Positions 6,185 through 14,064 of a DNA stretch of 26,385 bases are shown one piece after another. The position numbers and the translations under genes were made by a program. The notes beneath the pieces were generated by a model. The model did no database searches. It was not told where the DNA came from and worked only from the letters and a program-made list of their open reading frames with translations. Every line of letters begins with the position of its first letter. The first letter of the stretch is position 1. Source of the DNA: an uncultured Phascolarctobacterium sp. (GTDB taxonomy: Bacteria > Bacillota > Negativicutes > Acidaminococcales > Acidaminococcaceae). The stretch lies in assembly GCA_934234275.1 (NCBI GenBank), contig CAKQHU010000004.1, positions 1 to 26,385 on the forward strand. The letters are read 5' to 3'.

Positions 6185-8116
6185 TTATTGCTGCGATGTG
6201 TTTTCATACCAATCGCTTGGCACAAGGTTTTTATCAATTGGCCACCAGTTTTCACAAATAAACTGTCTAAATGAATCTTCTTTTAAGTCAGCGTGATCAA
6301 CAACAATAACTTGTAGTTTTCCGTTAAGTTCATTAGTTCGGTCAATTATAAACTGGTACATTTTATTTACTTCATTCCAGTCTATCTGTTTTTCATCTAG
6401 CTCAGACGGAAAATAAACTTGCGACGGTTGATCAAGGAATAAGAATCTTGGAACTGGTCGATTTGCGTTAACAAAAAAACGCTGCAAGGCAAAGTATGCA
6501 ATAAGATGAACTCCTACCCAGTTCGAACCACTTCCCAACTGCTTAAGTGGTACAGGTCTTTCTGGCTTATCGACAACAACAGTTACCTTATTCAAGTCGA
6601 GCCTGTACGGATTGTCACTATGTTCTAGTTGTAACGCTTTGGCCCATTTCGTCATATCTTCCTGTATACGAGAAAGAGCTGACTGCTTGCGCTCCTCCAC
6701 AGAGTCTCTATCAAGAATGTCATCAATTTCTTTTATACGATCTTCGATTCTTTTTACAATTTGTTCCTGCTTTTCTGACTCTGTATCATTTTCCACACTC
6801 TCAACCCAAAGGCTAATTCGTCCAACTACTTTTCCTCTTCGTGCATTTATATCTCTTAGCCGAGCTCTTTCACTTTCCTGCTGATACAACCCGTCAATTT
6901 CTGCTTCTAATGCTTTAATCTCTTCCTGCTTCTTTTCACGTTCGCGTTCCAAATCAGAAATAAAAGCTCTTAGTTTTGGCTGCTCACGTGTCACACTTGC
7001 TATTGACTTATCCAAATTAACGATAGAAGCTTTTATCATTTCCACACTAGGAAGTGGCTGTTCAAGCGTTCCAGAACATAATGGACATTTTCCGGGATTG
7101 AAATTTAGTTGTTCAAAAAGTCCTATAGATTCAAGGCGCATTTTCTGATGTTGAGCCTCTCCGGAATATCCTGCGGTTTCTCCGACAAATTTTCTTGCAT
7201 TATCAAGGCTGATTCCAATCTCGTCAAACTCATCTCGAATCTCCTGAAGTTTACTTTGTAAGAAAGTAAGCCGATCCATTCCACTGTTGGAACCTATCAT
7301 ACTAGGCGACCAATTCATGGCAGTTTGAAGAACAGAATACATCTCCCGATAGTTCTGATAATCTATCTGTGTCGATGCATCAATAAGGCCAGCTTGTCGA
7401 GCCTCGCCAATTAACGAAATTGCCCTCTCAGAACCGCCTCCCATTAAAAACCGGTTTTCTTCAAGTTTGCGCTTCTCAAGTGTTAATTTGCGTTTGAGGA
7501 TACTTCTTTCGTTTTCTAATGCCAAAGCCTCTTCGCTAATGGCCCCCAAAAAATAAGGAATGGTGTCTTTGATCGCTTGCGTGATGAAATCATCCAATTG
7601 ATGATGAAACAAAAAGTTCTTTGCTGCAATCTCATCTTGACCTTGAAAACAATAATATAGCGCGTGTCTTATGTTCGCTGCAAGGGGTAGCCTGCTTTGC
7701 CCCTCAGGTGGTGTGTTTAAATTTTCTGAAATTCCAATTCGCCGAGTCAATGATTCTTCAATCCCAGATACATTTGTATTAGATGAGAAATCACAATTAT
7801 CTGGAGCTTCAATTTTCTCCCCAATGTCAATATAACAAACCCCTGTTGTTTGCTGACCCTTATCTGGATTTTTACGGGCAACAAATACACGTTCATGTTC
7901 AAATTGCAGGAGCAAGCCATACCATGCTACATTATCACGAACTACTCCGTCTGCAATATTACATGAGTCGCCGCCCAAACAATAATCAATAATATCACCG
8001 ACCACAGATTTTCCTGATTTTGATCTACCAGTAATAATATTTACTTGCCCCAACGCAAAAGGCAAGTGACGCACTTCCCCGTTATATCCATAAAGTACAA
8101 GTTCACGTATCTGCAT
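6185..8116 (-). CDS. ABC-3C system ATPase, DUF3732-type (Rad50/SMC-like)
   Basis: This is the motor subunit of a predicted three-component ABC conflict system. The 643-residue protein has all ABC ATPase signatures: Walker A GRSKSGKS at residues 30-37, a variant signature LGSGSN at about 527-532, Walker B FLFLDQPSQVYFP around 558-570 with Gln in place of the usual catalytic Glu, and an H-loop VVDHAD at about 606-610. Between them are two coiled-coil arms (about 195-230 and 380-480) around a CPLC motif at 344-347 that resembles the zinc hook of Rad50. The LDQPSQVYFP motif is characteristic of DUF3732 proteins. The ATG overlaps the stop of the middle-component gene (TAATG), indicating translational coupling. 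Family knowledge points to recognition of foreign nucleic acid or its repair structures; the trigger is unknown. Confidence 0.93.
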   Translation of the reverse strand: MQIRELVLYGYNGEVRHLPFALGQVNIITGRSKSGKSVVGDIIDYCLGGDSCNIADGVVRDNVAWYGLLLQFEHERVFVARKNPDKGQQTTGVCYIDIGEKIEAPDNCDFSSNTNVSGIEESLTRRIGISENLNTPPEGQSRLPLAANIRHALYYCFQGQDEIAAKNFLFHHQLDDFITQAIKDTIPYFLGAISEEALALENERSILKRKLTLEKRKLEENRFLMGGGSERAISLIGEARQAGLIDASTQIDYQNYREMYSVLQTAMNWSPSMIGSNSGMDRLTFLQSKLQEIRDEFDEIGISLDNARKFVGETAGYSGEAQHQKMRLESIGLFEQLNFNPGKCPLCSGTLEQPLPSVEMIKASIVNLDKSIASVTREQPKLRAFISDLEREREKKQEEIKALEAEIDGLYQQESERARLRDINARRGKVVGRISLWVESVENDTESEKQEQIVKRIEDRIKEIDDILDRDSVEERKQSALSRIQEDMTKWAKALQLEHSDNPYRLDLNKVTVVVDKPERPVPLKQLGSGSNWVGVHLIAYFALQRFFVNANRPVPRFLFLDQPSQVYFPSELDEKQIDWNEVNKMYQFIIDRTNELNGKLQVIVVDHADLKEDSFRQFICENWWPIDKNLVPSDWYENTSQQ

Positions 8117-8604
8117 TATGGTCTCACCCCCAACTCAATATATATTGTCTCAACTTTTCCTGCTGCTGCAAACCACTTGGCAATATGTTCAGCTTTTTTG
8201 AGGCATTCCAAAATTTCATCATCAACAAATTTTGTTTTGCTTAATGTTTTCGAAGTTGGCGATATTTCTAATACACCATTGGGTGTCAGCAGAATTTTCC
8301 CTGTTTGGAGTAGGAATTCAACTGATTCATTTGTAATCGGGACTAGTTCCCTTGCTCTTTGGGGGAAATCAATTAAAAGCTGTGGATATCGCTGAACCCA
8401 TAATTGCAACTGCGTCCTGCTATTTATATGTATCCTTGTCTCTTTATGTAAAACAAGAGGCAAGACTAAATAAATCAGCGGAAATGGAAATGCTCTGCTC
8501 GTTTTTTCATTATAAGTTTTAATTGTTGAATACAACACTCTCCCACAAAAAGCGGGATTGAGAAGAAATGCGACTTCATGTGAGCGCATATTCCAGCTTT
8601 TCAC
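8116..8604 (-). CDS. ABC-3C system middle component
   Basis: This 162-residue protein lies between the nuclease-like gene and the ABC ATPase, the usual place of the middle component of ABC-three-component systems. It resembles the middle-component class found with DUF3732 ATPases, with the NPAFCGRVLYSTIKTY and FPFPLIYLVLPLVLH segments near the N-terminus. No catalytic motif is visible and there is no signal peptide, so an adaptor role between ATPase and effector is inferred. Translation probably starts at GTG (8602-8604), which has a GGGAGG site eight bases upstream; a downstream ATG (M6) is possible. The stop overlaps the next start by one base. The operon order and family resemblance carry most of the weight. 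Confidence 0.85.
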   Translation of the reverse strand: MKSWNMRSHEVAFLLNPAFCGRVLYSTIKTYNEKTSRAFPFPLIYLVLPLVLHKETRIHINSRTQLQLWVQRYPQLLIDFPQRARELVPITNESVEFLLQTGKILLTPNGVLEISPTSKTLSKTKFVDDEILECLKKAEHIAKWFAAAGKVETIYIELGVRP

Positions 8605-8620
8605 TTACATCGCCTCCCTC

Positions 8621-9802
8621 TTATGTATCTAATAATCTTTTGAGTCGATCATAGAAATCTATATGCCAACCCACTTTAAGTTGATTAGCCAGCATATGGT
8701 AACTTCCTCGCATCACAAAAGCCTCTTGGCATTTTGGACGAATACGGATATCTTTCTTTTCTATTTCAGAAAAAAGTCTACGTCCTTCTTTAATTTTTTC
8801 TTCTTCTGTAACTCCACTATATTCGGCCAAATCATCTTCCATAGCCGCAAAAGCATGTTCCCATTCATCAATCAATCGTTGCTCATATTTTTCCAGTTCA
8901 TTGACAAACAATAAATCATTTCTTACCCAATTGGCTCTTTGCTTAAATGCACGGTAATAATCTCTTAAAGCAGTTTGCATACGACGGTTGCCAAGGCAAA
9001 TCAGTTTAAGTTGCTCATAAAATATTTTTTCATTAGCGCTTAAATCATCCTCTTGTAGATTGCCAATATCAAAAATATCTATTGGTAAATTATCATCTGA
9101 ATACTCTTGACTCACAGATACAATGAACGATCTAACTTGGCTTTGGGTAACAAATATTGGAGTGTCTGAACAAAGGGCTTCAATCGCCTTTTTGTACCAC
9201 CAGCCCTCTAAGCGTTCACAAATTTGATTCTCATACTTAGGAATACAGCTATACCGAATCTGTTTTCTGAAATTCTTTTCAACATCAATTATATCCCTCG
9301 CACCATCAATAACACATATTTGGCTGATTAGATGCTTAATAGTGCTTTCATCAGTTTTCAAAAAAGAATCGTAATATTTTTTGTGATCTTTATTTTCTGA
9401 TTTAAGGCAAACATCCTTTAATTTCTCATATGCACGTTCCGCATTTCGATTTTTACCCTTTTTTAGATAGGATGCAGCTGTACCATCTGGAGCAATTGCT
9501 GTCGTAACAATAAGAAATTCTGTTCCGTCTAAAATATCAGGAGAATCAGAGACTACATCTATCCATACTTTTAATGTTCTCCATAAATCTGTGCTTCCGT
9601 CTGTGAGACTGCCTTGTCGCTGTATGTGATGTTTCAACTGGATAAGTTGCTTTGGCATACCATCTTTACTAAACGCAACATCATCAAATTTTTCAATACT
9701 TATTTGAAAATCAGAGTTATCATTTTCCAACAATAGCGCTAAAGCATATCGCACCTGATACAAATAGCCCAGCATCTGTTCTGAAGCTTGGTGATTAGGC
9801 AT
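8621..9802 (-). CDS. ABC-3C system effector/CTD protein with nuclease-like N-terminus
   Basis: This 393-residue protein is the first gene of the ABC-3C operon. Its N-terminus (YLYQVRYALALLLE at about 13-26, then IEKFDDVAF at 36-44 and IQLKHH at 54-59) has the acidic residues and QxK pattern (E37, D40/D41, Q55-K57) seen in restriction-endonuclease-fold domains such as DUF4297/Cap4. A DNA-cutting effector role is therefore plausible. The rest matches the helical C-terminal domain expected of an ABC-3C component that docks on the ATPase and middle component. An AGGAGG site lies eight bases before the ATG. The middle-component gene starts 16 bp after its stop. The module is clear; the nuclease assignment rests on motifs read by eye. 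Confidence 0.84.
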   Translation of the reverse strand: MPNHQASEQMLGYLYQVRYALALLLENDNSDFQISIEKFDDVAFSKDGMPKQLIQLKHHIQRQGSLTDGSTDLWRTLKVWIDVVSDSPDILDGTEFLIVTTAIAPDGTAASYLKKGKNRNAERAYEKLKDVCLKSENKDHKKYYDSFLKTDESTIKHLISQICVIDGARDIIDVEKNFRKQIRYSCIPKYENQICERLEGWWYKKAIEALCSDTPIFVTQSQVRSFIVSVSQEYSDDNLPIDIFDIGNLQEDDLSANEKIFYEQLKLICLGNRRMQTALRDYYRAFKQRANWVRNDLLFVNELEKYEQRLIDEWEHAFAAMEDDLAEYSGVTEEEKIKEGRRLFSEIEKKDIRIRPKCQEAFVMRGSYHMLANQLKVGWHIDFYDRLKRLLDT

Positions 9803-9854
9803 GTCATCGACCTCCTCTCTGATTCTTTACACTCATGTCACAATGTTACCAATT

Positions 9855-9883
9855 ATTATATCATCTTTATCAAGATTTTGATA
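9855..9883 (-). promoter_or_regulatory. Possible extended -10 promoter of the ABC-3C operon
   Basis: On the minus strand a TG-A-TATAAT extended -10 lies at 9855-9863, about 50 bases before the operon start. The -35 position (9878-9883) reads TATCAA, which is weak, as is usual when the extended -10 is present. It lies just outside the left end of the IS256 element. Confidence 0.45.
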
Positions 9884-9954
9884 GCTTTGCCGATGCATCA
9901 GTAAATTATTTTTTGATAACGTATAATAAATTGCGCAAATTCAATTCAAAAAGA

Positions 9955-9983
9955 TAGACATAGAGACTACCTTTGCTTACAAT
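9955..9983 (+). promoter_or_regulatory. Transposase promoter inside IS256
   Basis: TAGACA (9955-9960) and TACAAT (9978-9983) are 17 bases apart. Transcription would start near 9990, downstream of the 5' arm of the inverted repeat that could otherwise cover the start codon. Confidence 0.65.
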
Positions 9984-10026
9984 TAAGTTACCACACAAAA
10001 CATGAAAGAAGGTAGAATCTATGTCT
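9956..10026 (+). promoter_or_regulatory. Inverted repeat that can hide the IS256 transposase start
   Basis: The 18 bases at 9956-9973 pair with 10009-10026 at 16 of 18 positions. The 3' arm contains the AAGGTAG ribosome-binding site and the ATG. The 5' arm overlaps the -35 region, so only transcripts entering from upstream would carry both arms. Confidence 0.65.
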
Positions 10027-11220
10027 GGTAACATTATACAATTAAACGAGCAATTTATCCATAACGAACTTAAAACTATTGTGAAAAATAGTGTAGAAGA
10101 AACTCTCAATGCTCTTTTGGATGCAGAAGCTGACAAACTTGTACAAGCTGAACGCTACGCACGTGAGCAAACAAGAAAAGGTTATCGTGCCGGTCATTAC
10201 GAAAGATCATTCTCTACTCAAGCTGGTGACGTTACTTTAAAAGTGCCTAAATTAAAAGGTCTTACCTTTGAGTCTGCTATTATTCAGCGCTACCAAAGAC
10301 GTGAATGCTCCGTAGAAGAAGCCTTGGTAGAAATGTATCTTGCCGGTGTTTCTATGCGTCGTGTTGAAAGTATTACAGAGATTCTCTGGGGACAGAAGGT
10401 TTCAGCCGGAACCATTAGCAATCTGAATCAAAAATGCTTTGCTCAAATTGAAGAATGGCGCTCCAGGAAGCTTACAGAAAAGTACCCCTATGTCTTTGTA
10501 GACGGTATTTTTCTAAAAAGATGTTGGGGTGGATCCTTTGAAAACGCCTCTGTATTAGTTGCTATTGGCATCACTGAAGACGGATACAGAGAAGTTATAG
10601 GTACAGCCGAGGGCCTTAAAGAAGATACTGAAAGCTGGAAAAATTTCTTTGTATGGCTGAAAAGCCGTGGCTTAGACGGCGTAAAACTTATCATAGGTGA
10701 TAAGAATTTGGGCATGGTAGAAAGCATAGGTGAAGTGTTTCCAAATGCCAGATACCAACGCTGCACGGTGCATATGTATCGTAATATATTCTCTGTAGTT
10801 CCACGTAAAACTGTCAAGGAGGTTGCCAAGATGCTCAAAGCAATTCATGCTCAGGAGAATAAAGCAGCAGCTAAAGAAAAGGCAAAATCAGTAATTTCCA
10901 GATTACGTGAGATGAAACTTAACAAGGCTGCAGACAAACTAGAAAATGGTTTAGAGGAAACCTTAACCTATATGGATTTTCCGTCAGAGCATTGGCTGCG
11001 TATACGTACCAATAACGTTATTGAACGTGTAAACAGAGAAATAAAGCGTCGCACAAGAGTGATTGGCACGTTTCCTGATGGTGAATCAGCATTGATGCTT
11101 GTATGTGCAAGATTGCGTTATATAGCCAGCAATGATTGGGGCAAAAAACGTTACTTGAACATGAAACATCTAACAGATATGCTTGCCGAAGAACTGTATT
11201 GCGAAGCAAAAATATCTTAA
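10021..11220 (+). CDS. IS256-family (mutator-type) transposase
   Basis: This 399-residue DDE transposase is complete. The triad is visible as D161 in VFVDGIFLK, D227 in IIGDKNLGM and E335 in TNNVIERVNREIKRRT, with the C/H segment RCTVHMYRNI between the second D and the E, all typical of the IS256/mutator group. The N-terminal part contains the usual DNA-binding and GYRAGHYERS-type region. Length is normal and the frame is open. An AAGG site lies eight bases or so before the ATG but is complementary to the leader. The last ten bases are shared with the remnant at 4826-4835. Confidence 0.96.
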   Translation: MSGNIIQLNEQFIHNELKTIVKNSVEETLNALLDAEADKLVQAERYAREQTRKGYRAGHYERSFSTQAGDVTLKVPKLKGLTFESAIIQRYQRRECSVEEALVEMYLAGVSMRRVESITEILWGQKVSAGTISNLNQKCFAQIEEWRSRKLTEKYPYVFVDGIFLKRCWGGSFENASVLVAIGITEDGYREVIGTAEGLKEDTESWKNFFVWLKSRGLDGVKLIIGDKNLGMVESIGEVFPNARYQRCTVHMYRNIFSVVPRKTVKEVAKMLKAIHAQENKAAAKEKAKSVISRLREMKLNKAADKLENGLEETLTYMDFPSEHWLRIRTNNVIERVNREIKRRTRVIGTFPDGESALMLVCARLRYIASNDWGKKRYLNMKHLTDMLAEELYCEAKIS

Positions 11221-11362
11221 AAACAGCTAACTTAATAAGCAAAGGTATCTAAAGCAGAAGCTAGTTGATATTTAACGATGAAGTGCACTAACCGTTAAAC
11301 TTATATAATTATACTTCTGCTAGGATGTCTGAAGAAATTTGCGCAAAACTATTGACAGTACC
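11211..11362 (+). repeat. Right 152-bp inverted copy: 3' end of IS256
   Basis: Reverse complement of 4684-4835 (about 97% identical). It runs from the last codons of the transposase to GTACC. Inside it is an imperfect dyad: AGCAGAAG at one side and CTTCTGCT at the other, with TTTAACG/CGTTAAA arms around GTGCAC, which could form a terminator-like or transposase-binding hairpin. Confidence 0.92.
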
Positions 11363-11418
11363 TAACAGGATCCTTTATTGTCTCAACAAATATGATAAAT
11401 TCACTCTTTAAAGACAAA

Positions 11419-11447
11419 AATGGCTGGAGCGATACGCTCCAGCCATT
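11419..11447 (-). terminator. Perfect 13-bp hairpin with T-run on the minus strand
   Basis: AATGGCTGGAGCG and its exact complement are separated by three bases. On the minus strand the stem is followed by TTTGTCTTT after the final TT of the arm, so it should stop transcription moving from the polysaccharide genes toward the IS256 element. Confidence 0.75.
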
Positions 11448-11461
11448 GAAACCCAATAGCA

Positions 11462-11590
11462 CGGACTAGGTCGACCACAAAATTCGGACTAGCCCAACCC
11501 ACATATTGTAATAGGTCCACCAACAACTACGGACTAGGTCGACCCACACTCATGTAACAGCCTGACCCACAAATTTGGACTAATGCCTAT
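11462..11590. repeat. Degenerate short tandem repeats, GGACTAGGTCGACC type
   Basis: About five units of 21-25 bp share a core like CGGACTAGGTCGACCCACA. The clearest copies start at 11462, 11484 and 11530; weaker ones follow near 11508, 11555 and 11577. No open frame crosses them. They fill part of the gap between the IS256 end and rfbB; function is unknown. Confidence 0.7.
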
Positions 11591-11638
11591 AGTTTCAACC
11601 ACCCCAGTAAAAAGCACTTGCATCTGCCGTACCATCAA

Positions 11639-11752
11639 ATGGAAGGACTCGCAACTATGGATAATTTCAGCAAGCAAATTTATGAAGCTGGCATTAATGA
11701 TGGAAGAGCTGAAGAAAAATCTAAATACATAAAGAATCTTATGTACATATAG
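11639..11752 (+). pseudogene. Remnant of an Rpn/PD-(D/E)XK transposase-like gene (3' end)
   Basis: A 37-codon frame ends in IYEAGINDGRAEEKSKY, which looks like the charged C-terminal tail of Rpn-type recombination-promoting nucleases (PD-(D/E)XK family transposases). The catalytic part is absent and there is no ribosome-binding site. A terminator follows at once, as would be expected behind a former gene. The family link rests on a short tail and is tentative. Confidence 0.4.
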
Positions 11753-11756
11753 TGCA

Positions 11757-11786
11757 AACGAGGTCAGCAACGCTGCCCTCGTTTTT
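11757..11786 (+). terminator. Hairpin with T-run between the remnant and rfbB
   Basis: AACGAGG pairs with CCTCGTT, and CAGC with GCTG inside, followed by TTT. It fits the plus-strand remnant best but lies two bases from the rfbB stop and may also serve the minus-strand operon. Confidence 0.7.
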
Positions 11787-11787
11787 C

Positions 11788-12807
11788 TTATCTGTTTACA
11801 TACATCTTCTCATAATAATTCTGATACTCGCCATTAATGATATCCTTCCACCACTTTGGGTTCTCAAGATACCATTTAATGGTCTTTTTAATACCATCGG
11901 CAAACTTTGTTTCCGGCAGCCAGCCAAGCTCATTATGAATCTTAGTCGGATCAATTGCGTAACGCATATCATGGCCTTTGCGGTCAGTTACGTGCGTAAT
12001 CAAGCTCTCCGGCTTGCCAAGCTCCTTGCAAATCAGCTTGACAATATCAATATTACGCATCTCATTATTACCGCCGATATTATATACTTCGCCTACTCTG
12101 CCCTTATGAATAATCAAATCAATAGCCTTGCAGTGGTCTTCAACATAAAGCCAATCGCGTACATTCAGTCCTTCACCATACACAGGTAATGGCTTATCTG
12201 CCAAAGCGTTCGCAATCATCAATGGAATCAGTTTTTCCGGAAACTGATACGGACCATAGTTATTACTGCAACGCGAAACAGAAACCGGCAAGCCATAGGT
12301 TCTGTGATAAGCCATGACCAGTAAATCTGCACTTGCCTTGGAGCTGCTGTAAGGCGAGCTCGGCCGAATTAAAACTTTTTCGGTAAACGGCTTAGCATCA
12401 GCAGAAAGTGTTAAATCTCCATACACCTCATCTGTAGATATCTGATGATAACGCCTGATGCCGTATTTACGGCTGGCATCCATCAAGGTTGCAGCCCCCA
12501 TAATGTTAGTCTGCAAGAAAATACCGGGATTTTCAATGCTGCGGTCTACATGTGATTCTGCAGCAAAGTTCACCACAATATCAGGATGTTCTTCCTCAAA
12601 GATTTTGTCTACCGCTTCTCTGTCGCAAATATCTGCCTGCACAAAGCGGAAGTTCGGCTTGTCCATCACAGGCTTTAATGTAGAAAGATTCCCTGCATAG
12701 GTCAGCTTGTCAAGGCAAATAATGCGGTATGCAGGATGCTTTGACAGCATATAAAATATAAAGTTACTTCCAATAAATCCGGCACCGCCGGTTACAATAA
12801 TGTTCAT
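11788..12807 (-). CDS. rfbB: dTDP-glucose 4,6-dehydratase
   Basis: It converts dTDP-glucose to dTDP-4-keto-6-deoxyglucose, the branch point to dTDP-rhamnose and related deoxysugars for surface polysaccharide. The 339-residue protein is a short-chain dehydrogenase-fold enzyme with the NAD motif TGGAGFIG at residues 6-13, the STDEVYGDL catalytic segment at 124-132 (Thr125, Asp126, Glu127) and the YSSSK pair Tyr153/Lys157. All family hallmarks are intact. It is the last gene of the minus-strand polysaccharide run. rfbA, rfbC and rfbD are not in the window, so the end product cannot be named. The ribosome-binding site is weak, and a 109-bp gap separates it from the glycosyltransferase upstream. 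Confidence 0.96.
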   Translation of the reverse strand: MNIIVTGGAGFIGSNFIFYMLSKHPAYRIICLDKLTYAGNLSTLKPVMDKPNFRFVQADICDREAVDKIFEEEHPDIVVNFAAESHVDRSIENPGIFLQTNIMGAATLMDASRKYGIRRYHQISTDEVYGDLTLSADAKPFTEKVLIRPSSPYSSSKASADLLVMAYHRTYGLPVSVSRCSNNYGPYQFPEKLIPLMIANALADKPLPVYGEGLNVRDWLYVEDHCKAIDLIIHKGRVGEVYNIGGNNEMRNIDIVKLICKELGKPESLITHVTDRKGHDMRYAIDPTKIHNELGWLPETKFADGIKKTIKWYLENPKWWKDIINGEYQNYYEKMYVNR

Positions 12808-12916
12808 TAATTACAACTTACAACCTGCTGATTATGAATCATATGTTTAAAATATTCAATATCCATTAAACTCAGCACGCAAATTTTCCTTCAACAACAA
12901 TCTTCAATTACTCAAA

Positions 12917-13828
12917 TTATTTTGTCAAACTAACCTTCTTCTTCCGCCTCATCCACCAAAACGAAAGCTTTCTTCTGGCATCAAGATTACTCATAACATA
13001 ATCATACAAATCCTTATGCATTGCAACTACTCTATACATATTATCATTCCAACCACGTACAAAATGATAAAACTCAACACTCAATTTCCAATCAAGCTTT
13101 TTATCGGTAAATCCTAACGCAAGCAAATCCTTCTTTAATTTGCTTATTGCCAATATTTTATCAAGAGGTTTTTTTACTCCGCCCTTGCTTATGCCCGAAT
13201 CATTAAATCTGTAATAATTGCCACAAAACGGCACTACTAATACTTTTTTAGCTAAATATAAAAACATACCGGAACTGTAATTGTCCTCATGTACTACATT
13301 ATCAGGGAATTTTACTTTCATAGCTAATTCTTTTTTATATAATCCGTTCCAAGCTAACGTCCATAACATTCCATTGAAATAATTTTCAAAAGCCTTATGT
13401 TGCTCATTTTTTATTATTTTAACATCACTAAAAGTAATCTTCTCTTCTGTAACGCCATTTGTTTCGATTATTCCACACTTCACCATATCAGCATCATTTT
13501 TCATTGCTGCTTCCAGTAAAGTTTCATACATTTTTGTATCAAGCCAATCATCACTGTCAATATAGGAAATATAATCACCAGTAGCTATTTCCAATCCTCT
13601 ATTTCTTGCGACGCTAAGACCTCCATTTTGAAAGTCATATACTTTGATTCTACTGTCTTTAGCAGCATATTCCTTAGCAATCTCTGCACTTCTATCCTTT
13701 GTGCCATCATTAACGACAATAATCTCCAGATTTTTATATGTCTGATTAATAACAGACTCTAGACACTGCGCTACATATTTTTCTACACCATATACCGGTA
13801 TAATCACAGAAATCAATGGTTGTTTCAT
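12917..13828 (-). CDS. Family 2 glycosyltransferase
   Basis: A cytosolic, membrane-associated sugar transferase for surface polysaccharide. The 303-residue protein opens with the GT-A nucleotide-binding strand ISVIIPVYGVEKYV at residues 6-19, then QTYKNLEIIVVNDGTKD, and the metal-binding DSDDW at 91-95. The C-terminal third, which would set the acceptor, is not recognised. A GGGAGAAG site precedes the ATG. It lies in the polysaccharide run between the acyltransferase and rfbB. Donor and acceptor sugars cannot be predicted. Confidence 0.93.
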   Translation of the reverse strand: MKQPLISVIIPVYGVEKYVAQCLESVINQTYKNLEIIVVNDGTKDRSAEIAKEYAAKDSRIKVYDFQNGGLSVARNRGLEIATGDYISYIDSDDWLDTKMYETLLEAAMKNDADMVKCGIIETNGVTEEKITFSDVKIIKNEQHKAFENYFNGMLWTLAWNGLYKKELAMKVKFPDNVVHEDNYSSGMFLYLAKKVLVVPFCGNYYRFNDSGISKGGVKKPLDKILAISKLKKDLLALGFTDKKLDWKLSVEFYHFVRGWNDNMYRVVAMHKDLYDYVMSNLDARRKLSFWWMRRKKKVSLTK

Positions 13829-13845
13829 ATTTTTGCTTCTCCCGC

Positions 13846-14031
13846 TTATTTGAATTTAATATAATTCGATATAATTATGCTTGACTTTTTTATACCAGTT
13901 CTATTGTGCAAGCAATATTGTTTCATTATTTCTATTATAGTATTGTACATCAAAAGTAATTTACTTTCAATCTCAGTATCGGCCTTATTATAAGCTGAAA
14001 CTGCATATTTGTGATATTGCACCCTTTGCAC
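13846..14031 (-). pseudogene. Short ORF or gene remnant, 61 codons, unknown
   Basis: A GTG-started frame with AAAG a few bases before it encodes a lysine- and tyrosine-rich, hydrophilic peptide with no recognised domain. It ends 17 bp before the glycosyltransferase start. It fills an otherwise empty 236-bp gap between two polysaccharide genes. Amino-acid use looks protein-like, so it may be the tail of a lost gene, or chance. Confidence 0.22.
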
Positions 14032-14064
14032 CTTTAATTTGCTTCAGTATATAATGAAACAAAA

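Larger units (their letters stand above)
9915..11362 (+). mobile_element. IS256-family insertion sequence
   Basis: An intact transposase gene fills the element. The right end is fixed at about 11362 because the 152-bp copy at 4684-4835 stops there. The left end is less sure: TTGCGCAAATT at 9931-9941 matches the same string in the reversed right end, and a weaker match extends out to about 9915. A second, inner pair related to TACCTTTGCTTA occurs near 9968 and 11250. No 8-bp target duplication is seen at the proposed ends. Confidence 0.75.

Noticed and set aside
9915..11362. 8-bp target duplication around IS256
   Set aside because: Bases next to the proposed ends (9907-9914 and 11363-11370) do not match; the left end is uncertain or a rearrangement has occurred.
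11462..11590. CRISPR array
   Set aside because: Units are degenerate and directly abutting, with no constant-length unique spacers.
12808..12916. Short 19-codon frame overlapping the rfbB start by TAATG
   Set aside because: No ribosome-binding site and no recognisable product; probably chance.
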